A stretch of 54,499 nt of DNA from Deltaproteobacteria bacterium (GCA_947477565.1 CANJUR010000028.1:1-54499), one strand, 5' to 3'. Shown: positions 8,393 through 17,618, counted from the first letter of the stretch. Made by a program: numbers and translations. Notes: a model not told the origin generated them from the letters alone.

Positions 8393-9967
8393 TCAGAGGC
8401 AGCAGGCGTAGCCGAAGCGATCCGTCAGCGGGTTGGGATCATCCGGCATGGTCGGCAGGAGCCCGCCGACCCGCCTAGCGTCGTTGTCCGCGCCGCTGTT
8501 GGTCCAGGCACGAATGCCCGGCAGCCGACCCATGTTGCGGATGTTTTGCATCTGGCTGTTGCTGCAGATGTCAGCGCCGAGGCGCGAGCAGGCGCGCGCC
8601 GCGTCGAGGAAACTGCTGTCCTCGGTGGTGTGGATGTCGAGAACGCACACGTTGTTGATCATCGTGCCCGTGGAAGGGCAGGAGTTATCAACGGGTCGCT
8701 GCGACGCGCAGCACGCAAACGCCCAGGCGCTCACCGGAACAGGATTGTCTGGCGTGTTCGAGCCGACGACCGCGTTGAAGAAGAAGGGTCCGTCGTTGTC
8801 AGAAAATTCCCGCGTCAAACGCCGGGTCGCGCCGGAGAAGCGGCCGGCATCATTCAGGGTCACGTACTGGGACTTCGAGCAGAGATCACTGCGCAATGAA
8901 GCGCAAACACTCGCAGCCAAATACGAAGTGCTCTCTTCGCGACTGTTTAGATAAGTGACCTGGACCCCCTGGTCGCTGGAGCCCATCGCCCGAACCAACT
9001 CAGTCGTCGCCCTCGAACGAAACTCCGGCGGAGTGATGTTGGCGCAGCACGCATATCCATAACCGCTGCTGCTCAGGGGATCGTCGTCGCTCCGGAGAAT
9101 CAAACCGATGCGACCGCCATCGTTGTCGGAGAAGTTCGAGGCCCAGACCGCGCGACGTCCGACGCCCGCGAGGTAGAAGAGCTGACGACCGCTTGCCTCG
9201 AACTGGTCGTCGCGGATGACCGCGTACTGCGTCGGGCTGCACAGGTCGCCACCGAGGCCCGCACAGGTGCTCGCGGCAAGGTTCCAGTCAGAGCCGGGCG
9301 CGCTGTTGTCGATGCCGACGACGCACACGCCGCTCATCATCAGTCCACGCTCACAACCGATGTTGGTGGACGACGGTCCTGCAGGGCCCTGGGCACCCTG
9401 GGAACCCGGCGGACCCGCAGGACCCTGGGAACCCGGCGGACCCGCAGGACCCTGGGAACCCGGCGGACCCGCAGGCCCCATCGGACCCGAAGGACCGCTC
9501 GATGCGCCCACCCAACGGCCCGTCGAATCGACGATCTGCGTCCCGCCCACGGTGATGCTCGAAGGCGTGATGTCCCCCACCACGTTTGTCGCCACCAGCG
9601 CGTACGGAACGCTCCCGATCGGCTCGCGCGGAGTCATCTCCGGGTCGGTGCCCACGGTCACGCCGAGAAAGCGCGTGCGACCCCCGAACACCGTCGGAGT
9701 CAGCGGAATCATCACCCCCAACTGCGTCGAGAAATATCCGTCATCCAACGTCACTGTGAGCGTCTCGGTCCAGATCGCCGAGCCGCCGGTGGCGCTGTCG
9801 TAGATGCGGTAGACCACCGACTGGCTCCCCGTCGAAGGCGCACCGGCCCGATCGAGCAGCCTCCCCTGGTGAATCATCGTGGACGGAACCTGCGCCGCCG
9901 CCACCGCGGGCATCGCGCACATCGCCGCCAGAACCAACGCTCCCATCGCACGCCGCACGGTCTTCAT
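8393..9967 (-). CDS. Secreted collagen-like protein with three Cys modules
   Basis: The product is 524 residues. The ATG ending at 9967 is preferred because AAGGGACC lies just upstream and a clean signal peptide follows (residues 1-26, ending AVAAAQ). Residues 27-130 form the N-terminal domain common in bacterial collagen-like proteins (YRIYDSATGGSAIW, then SVPYALVA). Residues 158-199 are about 14 Gly-X-Y triplets. The rest is three copies (about 229-308, 349-420, 455-523) of a module with A..C..LG.DLCS, a SDND or ADND turn, and a final YACC or FACC. The spacing vaguely recalls C-type-lectin-like folds but I cannot assign it. An alternative ATG lies 30 bases upstream. Confidence 0.85.
   Translation of the reverse strand: MKTVRRAMGALVLAAMCAMPAVAAAQVPSTMIHQGRLLDRAGAPSTGSQSVVYRIYDSATGGSAIWTETLTVTLDDGYFSTQLGVMIPLTPTVFGGRTRFLGVTVGTDPEMTPREPIGSVPYALVATNVVGDITPSSITVGGTQIVDSTGRWVGASSGPSGPMGPAGPPGSQGPAGPPGSQGPAGPPGSQGAQGPAGPSSTNIGCERGLMMSGVCVVGIDNSAPGSDWNLAASTCAGLGGDLCSPTQYAVIRDDQFEASGRQLFYLAGVGRRAVWASNFSDNDGGRIGLILRSDDDPLSSSGYGYACCANITPPEFRSRATTELVRAMGSSDQGVQVTYLNSREESTSYLAASVCASLRSDLCSKSQYVTLNDAGRFSGATRRLTREFSDNDGPFFFNAVVGSNTPDNPVPVSAWAFACCASQRPVDNSCPSTGTMINNVCVLDIHTTEDSSFLDAARACSRLGADICSNSQMQNIRNMGRLPGIRAWTNSGADNDARRVGGLLPTMPDDPNPLTDRFGYACCL
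9395..9475 (-). repeat. Three perfect 27-bp tandem repeats in the collagen-like gene
   Basis: Three identical 27-bp units run from 9395 to 9421, 9422 to 9448 and 9449 to 9475. Each encodes nine residues (three Gly-X-Y triplets of the GPAGPPGSQ type). Perfect nucleotide identity, not just protein identity, points to recent slippage or unequal recombination, so copy number is likely to vary between strains. Confidence 0.95.
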
Positions 9968-9999
9968 CGCAGGTCCCTTGTTTATCGTGGTCGTCATCT

Positions 10000-10500
10000 T
10001 CAGCGCGCTCCGATCGTGCCCACCAGGCCGCCACGCAGCCGAAAGTTGGGCGATTGCAAGGTCGTCTGCTGGACGCTTCGACCGCCCAGCGTTGAAATCA
10101 TCTGAAACTGCGACGAACGCATCAGCGAACCCGCCGACACCAGCGACGCCCCGGCATGCAAACGCCTCGTCGCACCGCCATCACCGCCCCCCGTGTCCGT
10201 CAGCGTCCCCGCGTCCGTCGCGCCGGTGTCCGCCACCGTTCCGCTGTCCCCCGCGTCGGTCACTTCGCCTGCGTCGATGAGCCCCGTATCCACGGTGACT
10301 CCCGTATCCGCCGCAGTGCCTGTATCCACCTCAGTGCCTGTGTCCGCCGGCGTCGCCCCGTCGGTATTGCCAACGTCCGCACCCCCCGAATCCGCTCCCG
10401 CGGCCGGGGGTGCGCTGCTGCAACCCGCACCCATCGCCGACGCCGCCAGAAGCAGCACCATGGCCCACGAACGCAACCCAAACCCTCGACGGTATTCCAT
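10000..10500 (-). CDS. Small Asp/Thr-rich lipoprotein
   Basis: The product is 166 residues. The ATG ending at 10500 is chosen because a basic n-region and hydrophobic stretch follow at once, then MGAGC with cysteine at 27, a lipobox-like site. The middle is low complexity with repeated DTG and DAG words (such as DTGTEVDTGTAADTG), a linker style common in myxobacterial surface lipoproteins. The conserved-looking C terminus (SSQFQMISTLGG, then SPNFRLRGGLVG) could be a small anchoring or beta-strand motif. The function is unknown. It ends 32 bp before the collagen-like start and is probably co-transcribed with it. Confidence 0.7.
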   Translation of the reverse strand: MEYRRGFGLRSWAMVLLLAASAMGAGCSSAPPAAGADSGGADVGNTDGATPADTGTEVDTGTAADTGVTVDTGLIDAGEVTDAGDSGTVADTGATDAGTLTDTGGGDGGATRRLHAGASLVSAGSLMRSSQFQMISTLGGRSVQQTTLQSPNFRLRGGLVGTIGAR

Positions 10501-10567
10501 CGCGACGCACCGTATCGCCCCCAGCGCGACGCCGTCAACGCGACTTTCTACGCTCCTACGCGTTTGA

Positions 10568-11893
10568 TCAGTCGCGCACCTTGACGTCGAGCCATTGTCT
10601 CGCCTCCTGGGCCCAGCGCTCGACCGAAACACCCTCGGAAATGTGCTCCGCCGCCGCCAGGGCCGTCGCCACCGCATGATCAATGTTGCAGTGCAGAAAC
10701 AGCCCCTGCCGCCCGGCCATGAACACGTTTCCTCGAGCCGACACCGCGGCCATCGCCGAGCGCCACGACGCCACCCAGCCCCGCCGAAACTCTGGATAAA
10801 CACCGCGCACAAACGTCTGCTTCGCTGCCAATACCGTCGTATCGCGCCTCAAGATGCCCGCCGAGTGCAGTTGCTTTTGCACTACCGGTAACAACGCAAG
10901 GAAGTCTCGCCCCTCCCCCCAACGGCCCTCCGGAATCTCTACCGCCAACACCGTCGAAGCGCGATCAATACGATCTCCGGTAAACGCCGCGGGCACCGAT
11001 ACCCGCCCAAACCACGACTCCTCGCCCGGCACATACCAGGTATCGACATCGTCCGTCGGCGCGCCTGAGAAGCGCAGGTGCAGGAGATACAAACCCCGAC
11101 GGGACAATGCCGCCGTACCCGAGACCTCCTCCAGTGGACCGGTGTGCAACACCGCGGGCCACGCGCCGAGTTCGGCCTCACTGACACCCGCGGAGGTCTC
11201 CACGGTCACGCCCAGCTGAAAAGCCTCCTTCAAGAGACCGGAAATCAAACTCGCCATTCCGTGCAATGGATACCAGAATGACTCATCCTTGCGCGCAGCG
11301 AGCACTCTCGACAATGGCGAAGACGAGGAGAACCGCTGGCGGGCCACAGAAACTGACAACTCCGCCGGATCCACTCCCCACACCTTCGTCACATAGGGCC
11401 GATAGAATGACTCGTACGCAGCCCGACCCACTCGCGACAACACGAAGTGCTCATAGCCCTCGTCGCGCTCCGTAGCATCGACTCGACGGTCGCGCTCCCA
11501 ACTCTGGAAGCGAGTCCAGCGTCGCGGCCGGAGCAGCCAACCCAACGCCATGTGCAGCGTCGTCCGGGGGCCGAGTGCGCGCGCGAAACTCCATGGATTC
11601 AACGGATAGCCCGCCTGCCGCCCGGCAAGAACCAATACCCCTCGACGCGGTCGCTCGACCCACCCGTCGACCGGGAGGCGATCACGCAGAAACGCCAACG
11701 CATCGCCGTGAATCCGGTGCGACCCGCGATCGAACGCACCCTCCTCGAACGCCACGGGCTCGAGCATCCCGCCCGGCGTCGCCGAAGACTCGCGCACCGT
11801 CACCGAATGACCATGCCGCGCGAGCCACACCGCAGCGCTCAGGCCCGCCACGCCGGCGCCCACCACCAGCACCGGAACACGGGTCACTAGCAC
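10568..11893 (-). CDS. FAD-dependent oxidoreductase (NAD_binding_8 type)
   Basis: The product is 441 residues. The N terminus has the dinucleotide-binding GAGVAGL (12-18) and an acidic residue at 35 (VTVRESS). GSHRIHGD and a long helical middle region follow, and the C terminus has VFMAGRQGLFLHCNIDHAVATA, the usual FAD-contact segment. It resembles protoporphyrinogen-oxidase/amine-oxidase and UDP-galactopyranose-mutase-like flavoproteins; the substrate cannot be told. I start it at the GTG ending at 11893, preceded by AGGGTTCGG, rather than further upstream inside the neighbouring gene. It lies 13 bp after the stop of the Cys-rich lipoprotein gene, so it is probably in the same transcript. 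Confidence 0.85.
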   Translation of the reverse strand: MLVTRVPVLVVGAGVAGLSAAVWLARHGHSVTVRESSATPGGMLEPVAFEEGAFDRGSHRIHGDALAFLRDRLPVDGWVERPRRGVLVLAGRQAGYPLNPWSFARALGPRTTLHMALGWLLRPRRWTRFQSWERDRRVDATERDEGYEHFVLSRVGRAAYESFYRPYVTKVWGVDPAELSVSVARQRFSSSSPLSRVLAARKDESFWYPLHGMASLISGLLKEAFQLGVTVETSAGVSEAELGAWPAVLHTGPLEEVSGTAALSRRGLYLLHLRFSGAPTDDVDTWYVPGEESWFGRVSVPAAFTGDRIDRASTVLAVEIPEGRWGEGRDFLALLPVVQKQLHSAGILRRDTTVLAAKQTFVRGVYPEFRRGWVASWRSAMAAVSARGNVFMAGRQGLFLHCNIDHAVATALAAAEHISEGVSVERWAQEARQWLDVKVRD

Positions 11894-11906
11894 CCGAACC
11901 CTCTCC

Positions 11907-14486
11907 TCACGGCCGGTTGGCGCTGACGTTATAGCCACCGAAAGTTCCGCCGAAGCCATCGATGACCAATGCATGGAGCCCTGCACCCGCCGCGACGGTT
12001 TGAGCGATCGAGGCGCTGTTGACCGAGCAGAATCCGCCCAGCGCAGTAGAACTACATACCTGTCCAGTGCCGGTTCCGTGGAGGAGATTGAGCACCGGGT
12101 CGAAGGTCGTGCCGAGACACGTCGATGCCGTGAACGCCCCGGCCACCGTCTCCGGGCACGACACCCACCAAAACGCCGCCTCGGGACCGCTACCGCCGCA
12201 GCCCGAACCGCTGTAGCCGCTCGTCCCAGACGTCACGCCGCTCAGGGCGCTGACGCCACGCGCGAGCGGCGAAACCCGCCCGACGCCCACCGGAAGGTGT
12301 TCGACATGCAGCGCAAACGTGCCGCCAAGCCCCGACTGAAGGCCAACCGCGAGGAAGTACGTCCCGGCGGGGAGCACCGTGTAGACCTGCGCGCCGGTTC
12401 CGCCGCTGGAGCACGCAAGACCGCGGTCGTCGTCACAGACCGAGTCGCCAACGGTCTGCGCCAATGAAGGCGTCGTGCAGTTACTCAGGAAGTAGAGCTT
12501 CGTGTCCGAAAACGATCCAAACGTGTCGGCGTAGACAAACTCCCGACGGGTGAGCGTCAGGCGATAAAAGACCTCCGCCGTCCCCAGAGCGCCGCACGGT
12601 GGTGACACCTGCCGCGATGCCCCAAGCAGCGTGCCCGCGACCGTGACGCGCGACGCTGCCACGAGGTTGAGATCGGTCGCACTGGCGCACAGGTCGTTGA
12701 CGGGCGGTGGGAAGACGCACGCTCCGCCCAGGCACGTGAGGCCAGTCACGCAGCGCCGACCGCAAGAGCCACAGTTGGTCTCGTCGAACGCGAGGTTGAC
12801 GCACGCCCCACCGCACGCCGTCAGCCCGACACCGCAGGAGAGTTGGCAACGCGAGGCCGAGCAGAACTGTCCCCGCGGGCACGCCACCCGACACGCACCG
12901 CAGTTGGCTGCGTCGCGGCTCGTGTTCACCTCACACCCGTTGGCCGCACTCGCATCGCAGTTGGCCGCGTCGCGGTTGCAGACCCCTACGCCACATGTCC
13001 CTGCGGTGCAGACAGCCGTGCCGTTGGCGACCGCGCAGGCACGCTCGCAAGCGCCGCAATTCCCGAGGCTCGTGCCGATGTTGGTCTCGCACCCGTCATC
13101 AGGATCAGCGTTGCAGTCCGCGAATCCCGCTCCGCACGCGATGCGACACCGCCCGGCCACGCACGACGACGTCCCGTTGGTGGAGTTGCAGACCTCCCCG
13201 CACGCGCCGCAGTTGCGCGCGTCGCCGGTGGTGTTGACCTCGCACCCGTTGATCGCGCTTCCGTCGCAGTCGCCGAAGCCCGCGCGACAAACCGCGACGG
13301 TGCACGCGCTCGCGACACAGCCCGCCGTTGCGTTGGCCAACGCACAGGCGCGACCGCAGCCTCCGCAGTGGGCCGGGTTGCTCGCGGTGTCTACGCACGC
13401 GCCCGCGCATAGCGTCGCGCCCGCCGCGCACGTCGCCTGACAAGAGCCGTCAGAACACACCTGCGCGCCGACGCACGCGCGACCACACGCACCGCAGTTG
13501 GCCGAGTCGAGACGGGTGTTGGTTTCGCACCCGTTGAGGGCATTAGAATCGCAATTGCCTGCGCCCACATTGCAGTTTGCGATCGCGCAAGCCCCTGCCG
13601 AGCAGGCCGCCACGGCGTTGAAGCGCGCGCACGCCGCGCCGCACGCGCCGCAGTTTGCGATCGACGCGCGGGTGTCCACCTCGCAGCCGTTGGCGGCGCT
13701 GCCATCGCAGTCCGAGAATCCGGCGGCGCAGTCGAGCCGACAGGTTGCGGCCCCACACGCGCCCGTCGCGTTGGGCCCACCGGGGCACGCGCGACCGCAA
13801 GCGCCGCAGTTCGTGGGGGAGGTCGAGAGCGACGCTTCGCAGCCGTTGGTCGCATCGCCATCGCAGTCGCCCGCGCCAGGATCGCAGGCCGAGCGACAGG
13901 CCATCGACTCGCACCGCGCCGTAGCGTTGGCACCCGCCACGCAGGCCCGGCCGCACATCGCGCAGTGCATCGGCGACTCCGCGAGGTTGGACTCACAGCC
14001 GTTGGCCGCATCGCGGTCGCAGTCCCCGAAGCCCGGGGTGCATGGACCGCCCGCGCATTGCCCAGCGAGGCAGCGCGCCTCGCCGTTGGCGAAGTCGCAG
14101 ACGCCGCCGCACGCGCCGCAGTTGAAGGCATCGCGCGCCACGTCGGTGCAGCTGCCGTTGCAGCAGGTGCGGCCGAGCCCGCAGGCGTTGCCACACGCTC
14201 CGCAGTTGCGATCGTCGGCCTGCACCGAAACGCAAACGCCCGCGCAGCAGGCCGAACCCGCGGCGCAAGCGACGTCGGCGTTGCACGTTGAAGATCCGTC
14301 GGCGATCGGGGATGCATCGAGGGCGGCGCGGTCGGGCGCGAGGTCGAACGCGGGTGGCCGGTCGGCGGGACCACCGAGGCCGACATCGACGGTCGCATCC
14401 GGACCGCGGAAATCACTTGTGGGGAAGGAGCACCCCAGGCCGAGACCTGCGCCGAGAAACACCGCCAACATCCGCCGGGTAAGCAT
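11907..14486 (-). CDS. Large Cys-repeat lipoprotein
   Basis: The product is 859 residues with a lipoprotein signal (LGLGC, cysteine 19). From about residue 70 to 600 it has roughly eleven units whose core is NCGACGxxC, most joined by a DCDGxxxNGCEVNT segment, giving about 8 to 10% cysteine. The last ~260 residues form a different domain (NDLCASATDLN, then EVFYRLTLT) resembling pre-peptidase or carbohydrate-binding beta-sandwich domains. It is a surface or periplasmic protein, probably disulfide-bonded; metal binding is possible. Genes of this sort are sometimes mislabelled tryptophan synthase alpha chain in databases, which this clearly is not. Confidence 0.88.
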   Translation of the reverse strand: MLTRRMLAVFLGAGLGLGCSFPTSDFRGPDATVDVGLGGPADRPPAFDLAPDRAALDASPIADGSSTCNADVACAAGSACCAGVCVSVQADDRNCGACGNACGLGRTCCNGSCTDVARDAFNCGACGGVCDFANGEARCLAGQCAGGPCTPGFGDCDRDAANGCESNLAESPMHCAMCGRACVAGANATARCESMACRSACDPGAGDCDGDATNGCEASLSTSPTNCGACGRACPGGPNATGACGAATCRLDCAAGFSDCDGSAANGCEVDTRASIANCGACGAACARFNAVAACSAGACAIANCNVGAGNCDSNALNGCETNTRLDSANCGACGRACVGAQVCSDGSCQATCAAGATLCAGACVDTASNPAHCGGCGRACALANATAGCVASACTVAVCRAGFGDCDGSAINGCEVNTTGDARNCGACGEVCNSTNGTSSCVAGRCRIACGAGFADCNADPDDGCETNIGTSLGNCGACERACAVANGTAVCTAGTCGVGVCNRDAANCDASAANGCEVNTSRDAANCGACRVACPRGQFCSASRCQLSCGVGLTACGGACVNLAFDETNCGSCGRRCVTGLTCLGGACVFPPPVNDLCASATDLNLVAASRVTVAGTLLGASRQVSPPCGALGTAEVFYRLTLTRREFVYADTFGSFSDTKLYFLSNCTTPSLAQTVGDSVCDDDRGLACSSGGTGAQVYTVLPAGTYFLAVGLQSGLGGTFALHVEHLPVGVGRVSPLARGVSALSGVTSGTSGYSGSGCGGSGPEAAFWWVSCPETVAGAFTASTCLGTTFDPVLNLLHGTGTGQVCSSTALGGFCSVNSASIAQTVAAGAGLHALVIDGFGGTFGGYNVSANRP

Positions 14487-14521
14487 GCGGAGACTCTAGC
14501 CGAGTCATCGGCTTCGATGCA

Positions 14522-15811
14522 TCAGCCGTCGGTGACGCGCACGACGTGCCAGCTCTTGCGTCCCTTGCGGAGCGCGATGAATCCACCGGAGAGGAGGTCT
14601 TCGGTGCTGAGGAGGCGCTGCACGTCGGCGACCGCCACGCCGTTGATCGACGCCCCGCCCTGCCCAACGAAATTGCGCGCCTCGGAGCGCGATTTGAAGA
14701 GCCCGGCATCGGCGAGCACCTTCACGAAGCCTGCATCCGCGGTGCCCAGTACCGACCGGGGAATCGCATGACTGGGGGCCGTCTTGAAGGCCGCCGAGAG
14801 TTCGTCGGGCCCAAGGGCGCGCAGGTCGCCGCCCTGAAAGAGAAGTTCGGTGGTGCGCTGCGCGCTCGCGAGAGCGTCGTCGCCGTGAACGAAGCGCGTC
14901 ACGGCAGCAGCGAGCATCCGCTGAGCGGAACGCTTCGCAGGATCGGTCTGGTGTGCCGCAACCGTAGCGGCGATGACCTCGGCGGGCTCGAGGGTGAGCG
15001 CGAGGAGGTAGCGCGCCACGTCGTCGTCCGCCGTGTTGAGCCAGAATTGGTAGAACTCGTATGGCGAGGTGAGCGCGGGGTCGAGCCAGACGTTGCCCGC
15101 CTCGCTCTTGCCAAACTTCTTGCCGTCGCTGCGCGTGAGCAACGGAGTGGTGAGCCCGAACACCTCGACGCCACGAAGCCGACGCACGAGATCGACCCCG
15201 GAGACGATGTTGCCCCACTGGTCGCTGCCACCGAGTTGCAGGCGGCATCCGAAGCGGTCGTGCAGGGCGAGGAAGTCGTACGACTGAAGCAGCATGTAAC
15301 TGAACTCCGTGTACGAGATGCCGTGCTCGCGCTGCTCGAGCCGATTGCGTACAGAGTCGCGCTGCACCATCGCGTTGACCGAGAAGTGCTTGCCGATGTC
15401 GCGCAGAAACTCCAGCAGACCGATGGCGCCGAGCCACTCGGCGTTGTCGATGAGCACCGCGCCGCCGGTTCCCTCGAAGTCGAGGTACTTCCCGAGCTGA
15501 CCGCGGATGCCCGAGAGGTTCTCCGCCAGGCGATCGGCGGACAACATGGAGCGCTCGTCGGACTTGCCGCTCGGATCGCCGATGAGGCCGGTTCCGCCGC
15601 CGACCAGAGCGATCGGCCGGTGCCCCGCCACCTGCAACCGCCGCAATAAAAGAATCTGAAACAAGCTGCCCACATGCAGACTCGCCGCCGTCGGGTCGAA
15701 CCCGATGTACCCGGTGACCGGTCCGGCACCGAGCGCCTCGACGAGGCCAGCCTCGTCGGAAATGGACTGCAGCAAGCCGCGCAAGCGCAGCTCTTCGATG
15801 AAGTTGATCAT
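14522..15811 (-). CDS. tyrS: Tyrosyl-tRNA synthetase
   Basis: The product is 429 residues, the normal length for bacterial TyrRS. It charges tRNA-Tyr in the cytoplasm. Class I signatures are the HIGH-type HVGSL (46-50) and the KMSKS-type KFGKS (232-236). GYIGFDPT (34-41) and the tyrosine-binding QLGGSDQWGN (192-201) are also present. The C terminus is an S4 RNA-binding domain (SRSEARNFVGQGGASING). It starts 2 bp after the gatA stop, with GGGAG inside the end of gatA as ribosome binding site. It is the last gene of a gatC-gatA-tyrS run. Confidence 0.97.
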   Translation of the reverse strand: MINFIEELRLRGLLQSISDEAGLVEALGAGPVTGYIGFDPTAASLHVGSLFQILLLRRLQVAGHRPIALVGGGTGLIGDPSGKSDERSMLSADRLAENLSGIRGQLGKYLDFEGTGGAVLIDNAEWLGAIGLLEFLRDIGKHFSVNAMVQRDSVRNRLEQREHGISYTEFSYMLLQSYDFLALHDRFGCRLQLGGSDQWGNIVSGVDLVRRLRGVEVFGLTTPLLTRSDGKKFGKSEAGNVWLDPALTSPYEFYQFWLNTADDDVARYLLALTLEPAEVIAATVAAHQTDPAKRSAQRMLAAAVTRFVHGDDALASAQRTTELLFQGGDLRALGPDELSAAFKTAPSHAIPRSVLGTADAGFVKVLADAGLFKSRSEARNFVGQGGASINGVAVADVQRLLSTEDLLSGGFIALRKGRKSWHVVRVTDG

Positions 15812-15813
15812 GA

Positions 15814-17274
15814 CTACGGCGCTCCCACGCGACCCAACAATGACTCGACACCGTGCGCGACCGCGAGCAGCCGCACCTCGGAAAATACCGGCCCCACAAG
15901 CTGAATTCCCACCGGCAAGCCAGACCGACCGAGCCCCGTCGGGACGGAGATCGCGGGCACGCCCGCCAGCGACGGCGGCAGCGTGCACGCGTCCGCGAGG
16001 TACATCGCCAGCGGGTCTGTCGTGCGCGCACCCAGCTTGAACGCCACCGTCGGCGAGGTCGGCGTCGCGATCACGTCTACCTGCGCGAAGGCCTCGGTAA
16101 AGTCCCGCGCGATCAGCGTGCGTACGCGCTGCGCCTTACCGTAAATCGCGTCGGAGTAGCCCGCCGAGAGCGCGAAAGTGCCCAGCAGGATTCGCTGCTT
16201 CACCTCCGCTCCGAAGCCTCGCTCGCGGGTGGCGCCGTACATCCCGAGCAGCTCCGCGGCCTCGACGCGCCGACCGAAGCGCACGCCGTCGAAGCGCGCG
16301 AGGTTGGACGACGCCTCCGCGGGCGCGAGAACGTAGTAGGTCGCAATCGCTGCGGCGGTGTGGGGCATCGAGAGATCGACGAGGCTGGCCCCTTCCCGAG
16401 CGAGCGCATCGAGCGCCGCGCGGACGCCCTCCCGGACGTCAGCATCGAGGCCGTCGCGGAAGTACTCCCGCGGTATGCCCACGCGCAGCCCGCGAAGGCC
16501 CGCGACCCCGCGCGTGAAGTCCGGGCGCTCGACCGGGCGCTCGACGCAGGTGGCATCCCGCGGGTCGGCGCCTGCGACGGCCTCGAAGAGCAGCGCGGCG
16601 TCCGCGACCGTGGCGCCGAACTGCGCGACCACGTCGAGCGACGACGCGAATGCAACCAGGCCGTACCTGGAGACGCGCCCATAGGTGGGCTTGAACCCGA
16701 CCACCCCGGTGAGCGCCGCGGGCTGCCGCACGGAACCACCCGTGTCGCTGCCGAGCGCGACCTGGCAGAAGCGCGCGGCGACGGCGGCGGCGCTGCCACC
16801 GGATGATCCGCCAGGCGTGCGGGTGCGGTCCCATGGGTTGCAAGTACTGAAGAATGCTGAGTTTTCCGTGGATGAACCCATGGCGAACTCGTCGAGGTTG
16901 GTCTTGCCAATGATGACCGCCCCGGCAGCGCGCAGCCGTCCAACCACGTGGGCGTCATACGGAGGTATGTAATCTGCGAGCATTTTGCTCGCGCAGGTGG
17001 TGCGAAGCCCGCGCGTCGCGAGGTTGTCCTTCACCGCAACGACCACCCCTGCGAGCGGGAGCGCATCGAGGGACTCCCCCCGCGCGACCCTCGCGTCGAT
17101 GCTCGCAGCCGCGGCCAGCGCCCCTTCAGCGTCCACCGTGAGGAAGGCCCCGATGCCAGGGTCGTTCGCCGCGGTGCGATCGAGGAAGGCCCGGCACAGC
17201 GCGGTCGCGGTGAACTCCCCGGCCGCGATGCGCCGCGGGGTCGTCACCGCTTCGACGGAGGTCAGGGCGGCCAT
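15814..17274 (-). CDS. gatA: Asp/Glu-tRNA amidotransferase subunit A
   Basis: The product is 486 residues. It hydrolyses glutamine and feeds ammonia to GatB for converting Glu-tRNA-Gln or Asp-tRNA-Asn. The amidase Ser-cisSer-Lys triad is complete and correctly spaced: K82 (VAVKDN), S157 (TPGGSSGGS) and S181 (SDTGGSVRQPAA). I chose the ATG ending at 17274 because GGAGTGAG lies just upstream and gatC stops 4 bp before. gatB is not in the window. The open frame extends upstream into gatC but has no amidase character there. Confidence 0.97.
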   Translation of the reverse strand: MAALTSVEAVTTPRRIAAGEFTATALCRAFLDRTAANDPGIGAFLTVDAEGALAAAASIDARVARGESLDALPLAGVVVAVKDNLATRGLRTTCASKMLADYIPPYDAHVVGRLRAAGAVIIGKTNLDEFAMGSSTENSAFFSTCNPWDRTRTPGGSSGGSAAAVAARFCQVALGSDTGGSVRQPAALTGVVGFKPTYGRVSRYGLVAFASSLDVVAQFGATVADAALLFEAVAGADPRDATCVERPVERPDFTRGVAGLRGLRVGIPREYFRDGLDADVREGVRAALDALAREGASLVDLSMPHTAAAIATYYVLAPAEASSNLARFDGVRFGRRVEAAELLGMYGATRERGFGAEVKQRILLGTFALSAGYSDAIYGKAQRVRTLIARDFTEAFAQVDVIATPTSPTVAFKLGARTTDPLAMYLADACTLPPSLAGVPAISVPTGLGRSGLPVGIQLVGPVFSEVRLLAVAHGVESLLGRVGAP

Positions 17275-17278
17275 CGGC

Positions 17279-17575
17279 TCACTCCGCCACAAACTGCGGA
17301 ACCACGAACGCCCCAAGCTCACTGCGCGGCGCCTGCGCGAGCAACACATCCCGAGCGATTCCTGCCGCAGGAACGTCCACTCGAAGCGGCAGTGCGAGAT
17401 CGATCACGTGCGTCGTGGGCGGTACCCCGACGGTGTCGTAGTGCTGGAGTTCCGCGATGTATCCGAGGATGTCCTGAAGCTGCGCGGCGAAGGGCGCGAT
17501 CTCGTCTTCCCGCAGCGAGAGGCGCGCGAGTTCTGCGGTATGGCGGATGCGATCGGGGGTGACTTCGACGGCCAT
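17279..17575 (-). CDS. gatC: Asp/Glu-tRNA amidotransferase subunit C
   Basis: The product is 98 residues, the usual GatC size. The N terminus, VTPDRIRHTAELARLSL, is the diagnostic helix of the family. The C terminus (LLAQAPRSELGAFVVPQFV) matches the conserved tail that wraps around the GatA-GatB interface. It stops 4 bp before gatA. I chose the ATG ending at 17575; the frame is open further upstream but reads as non-protein there. Confidence 0.95.
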   Translation of the reverse strand: MAVEVTPDRIRHTAELARLSLREDEIAPFAAQLQDILGYIAELQHYDTVGVPPTTHVIDLALPLRVDVPAAGIARDVLLAQAPRSELGAFVVPQFVAE

Positions 17576-17618
17576 GCGGGCCGCGGAAGCTAGCAGAGAA
17601 GCGGACGAGGGGCTGCGG

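Noticed and set aside
9395..9475. A short CRISPR-like array
   Set aside because: The three units are directly adjacent with no spacers and encode Gly-X-Y triplets.
12700..14300. Repetitive DNA suggesting a repeat array or assembly artefact
   Set aside because: The repeats are at protein level (NCGACG units) with diverged codons and an intact frame, so it is a real repeat protein.
11907..14486. Tryptophan synthase annotation for the Cys-repeat gene
   Set aside because: No TrpA motif or barrel pattern is present; this label is a known database error for such proteins.
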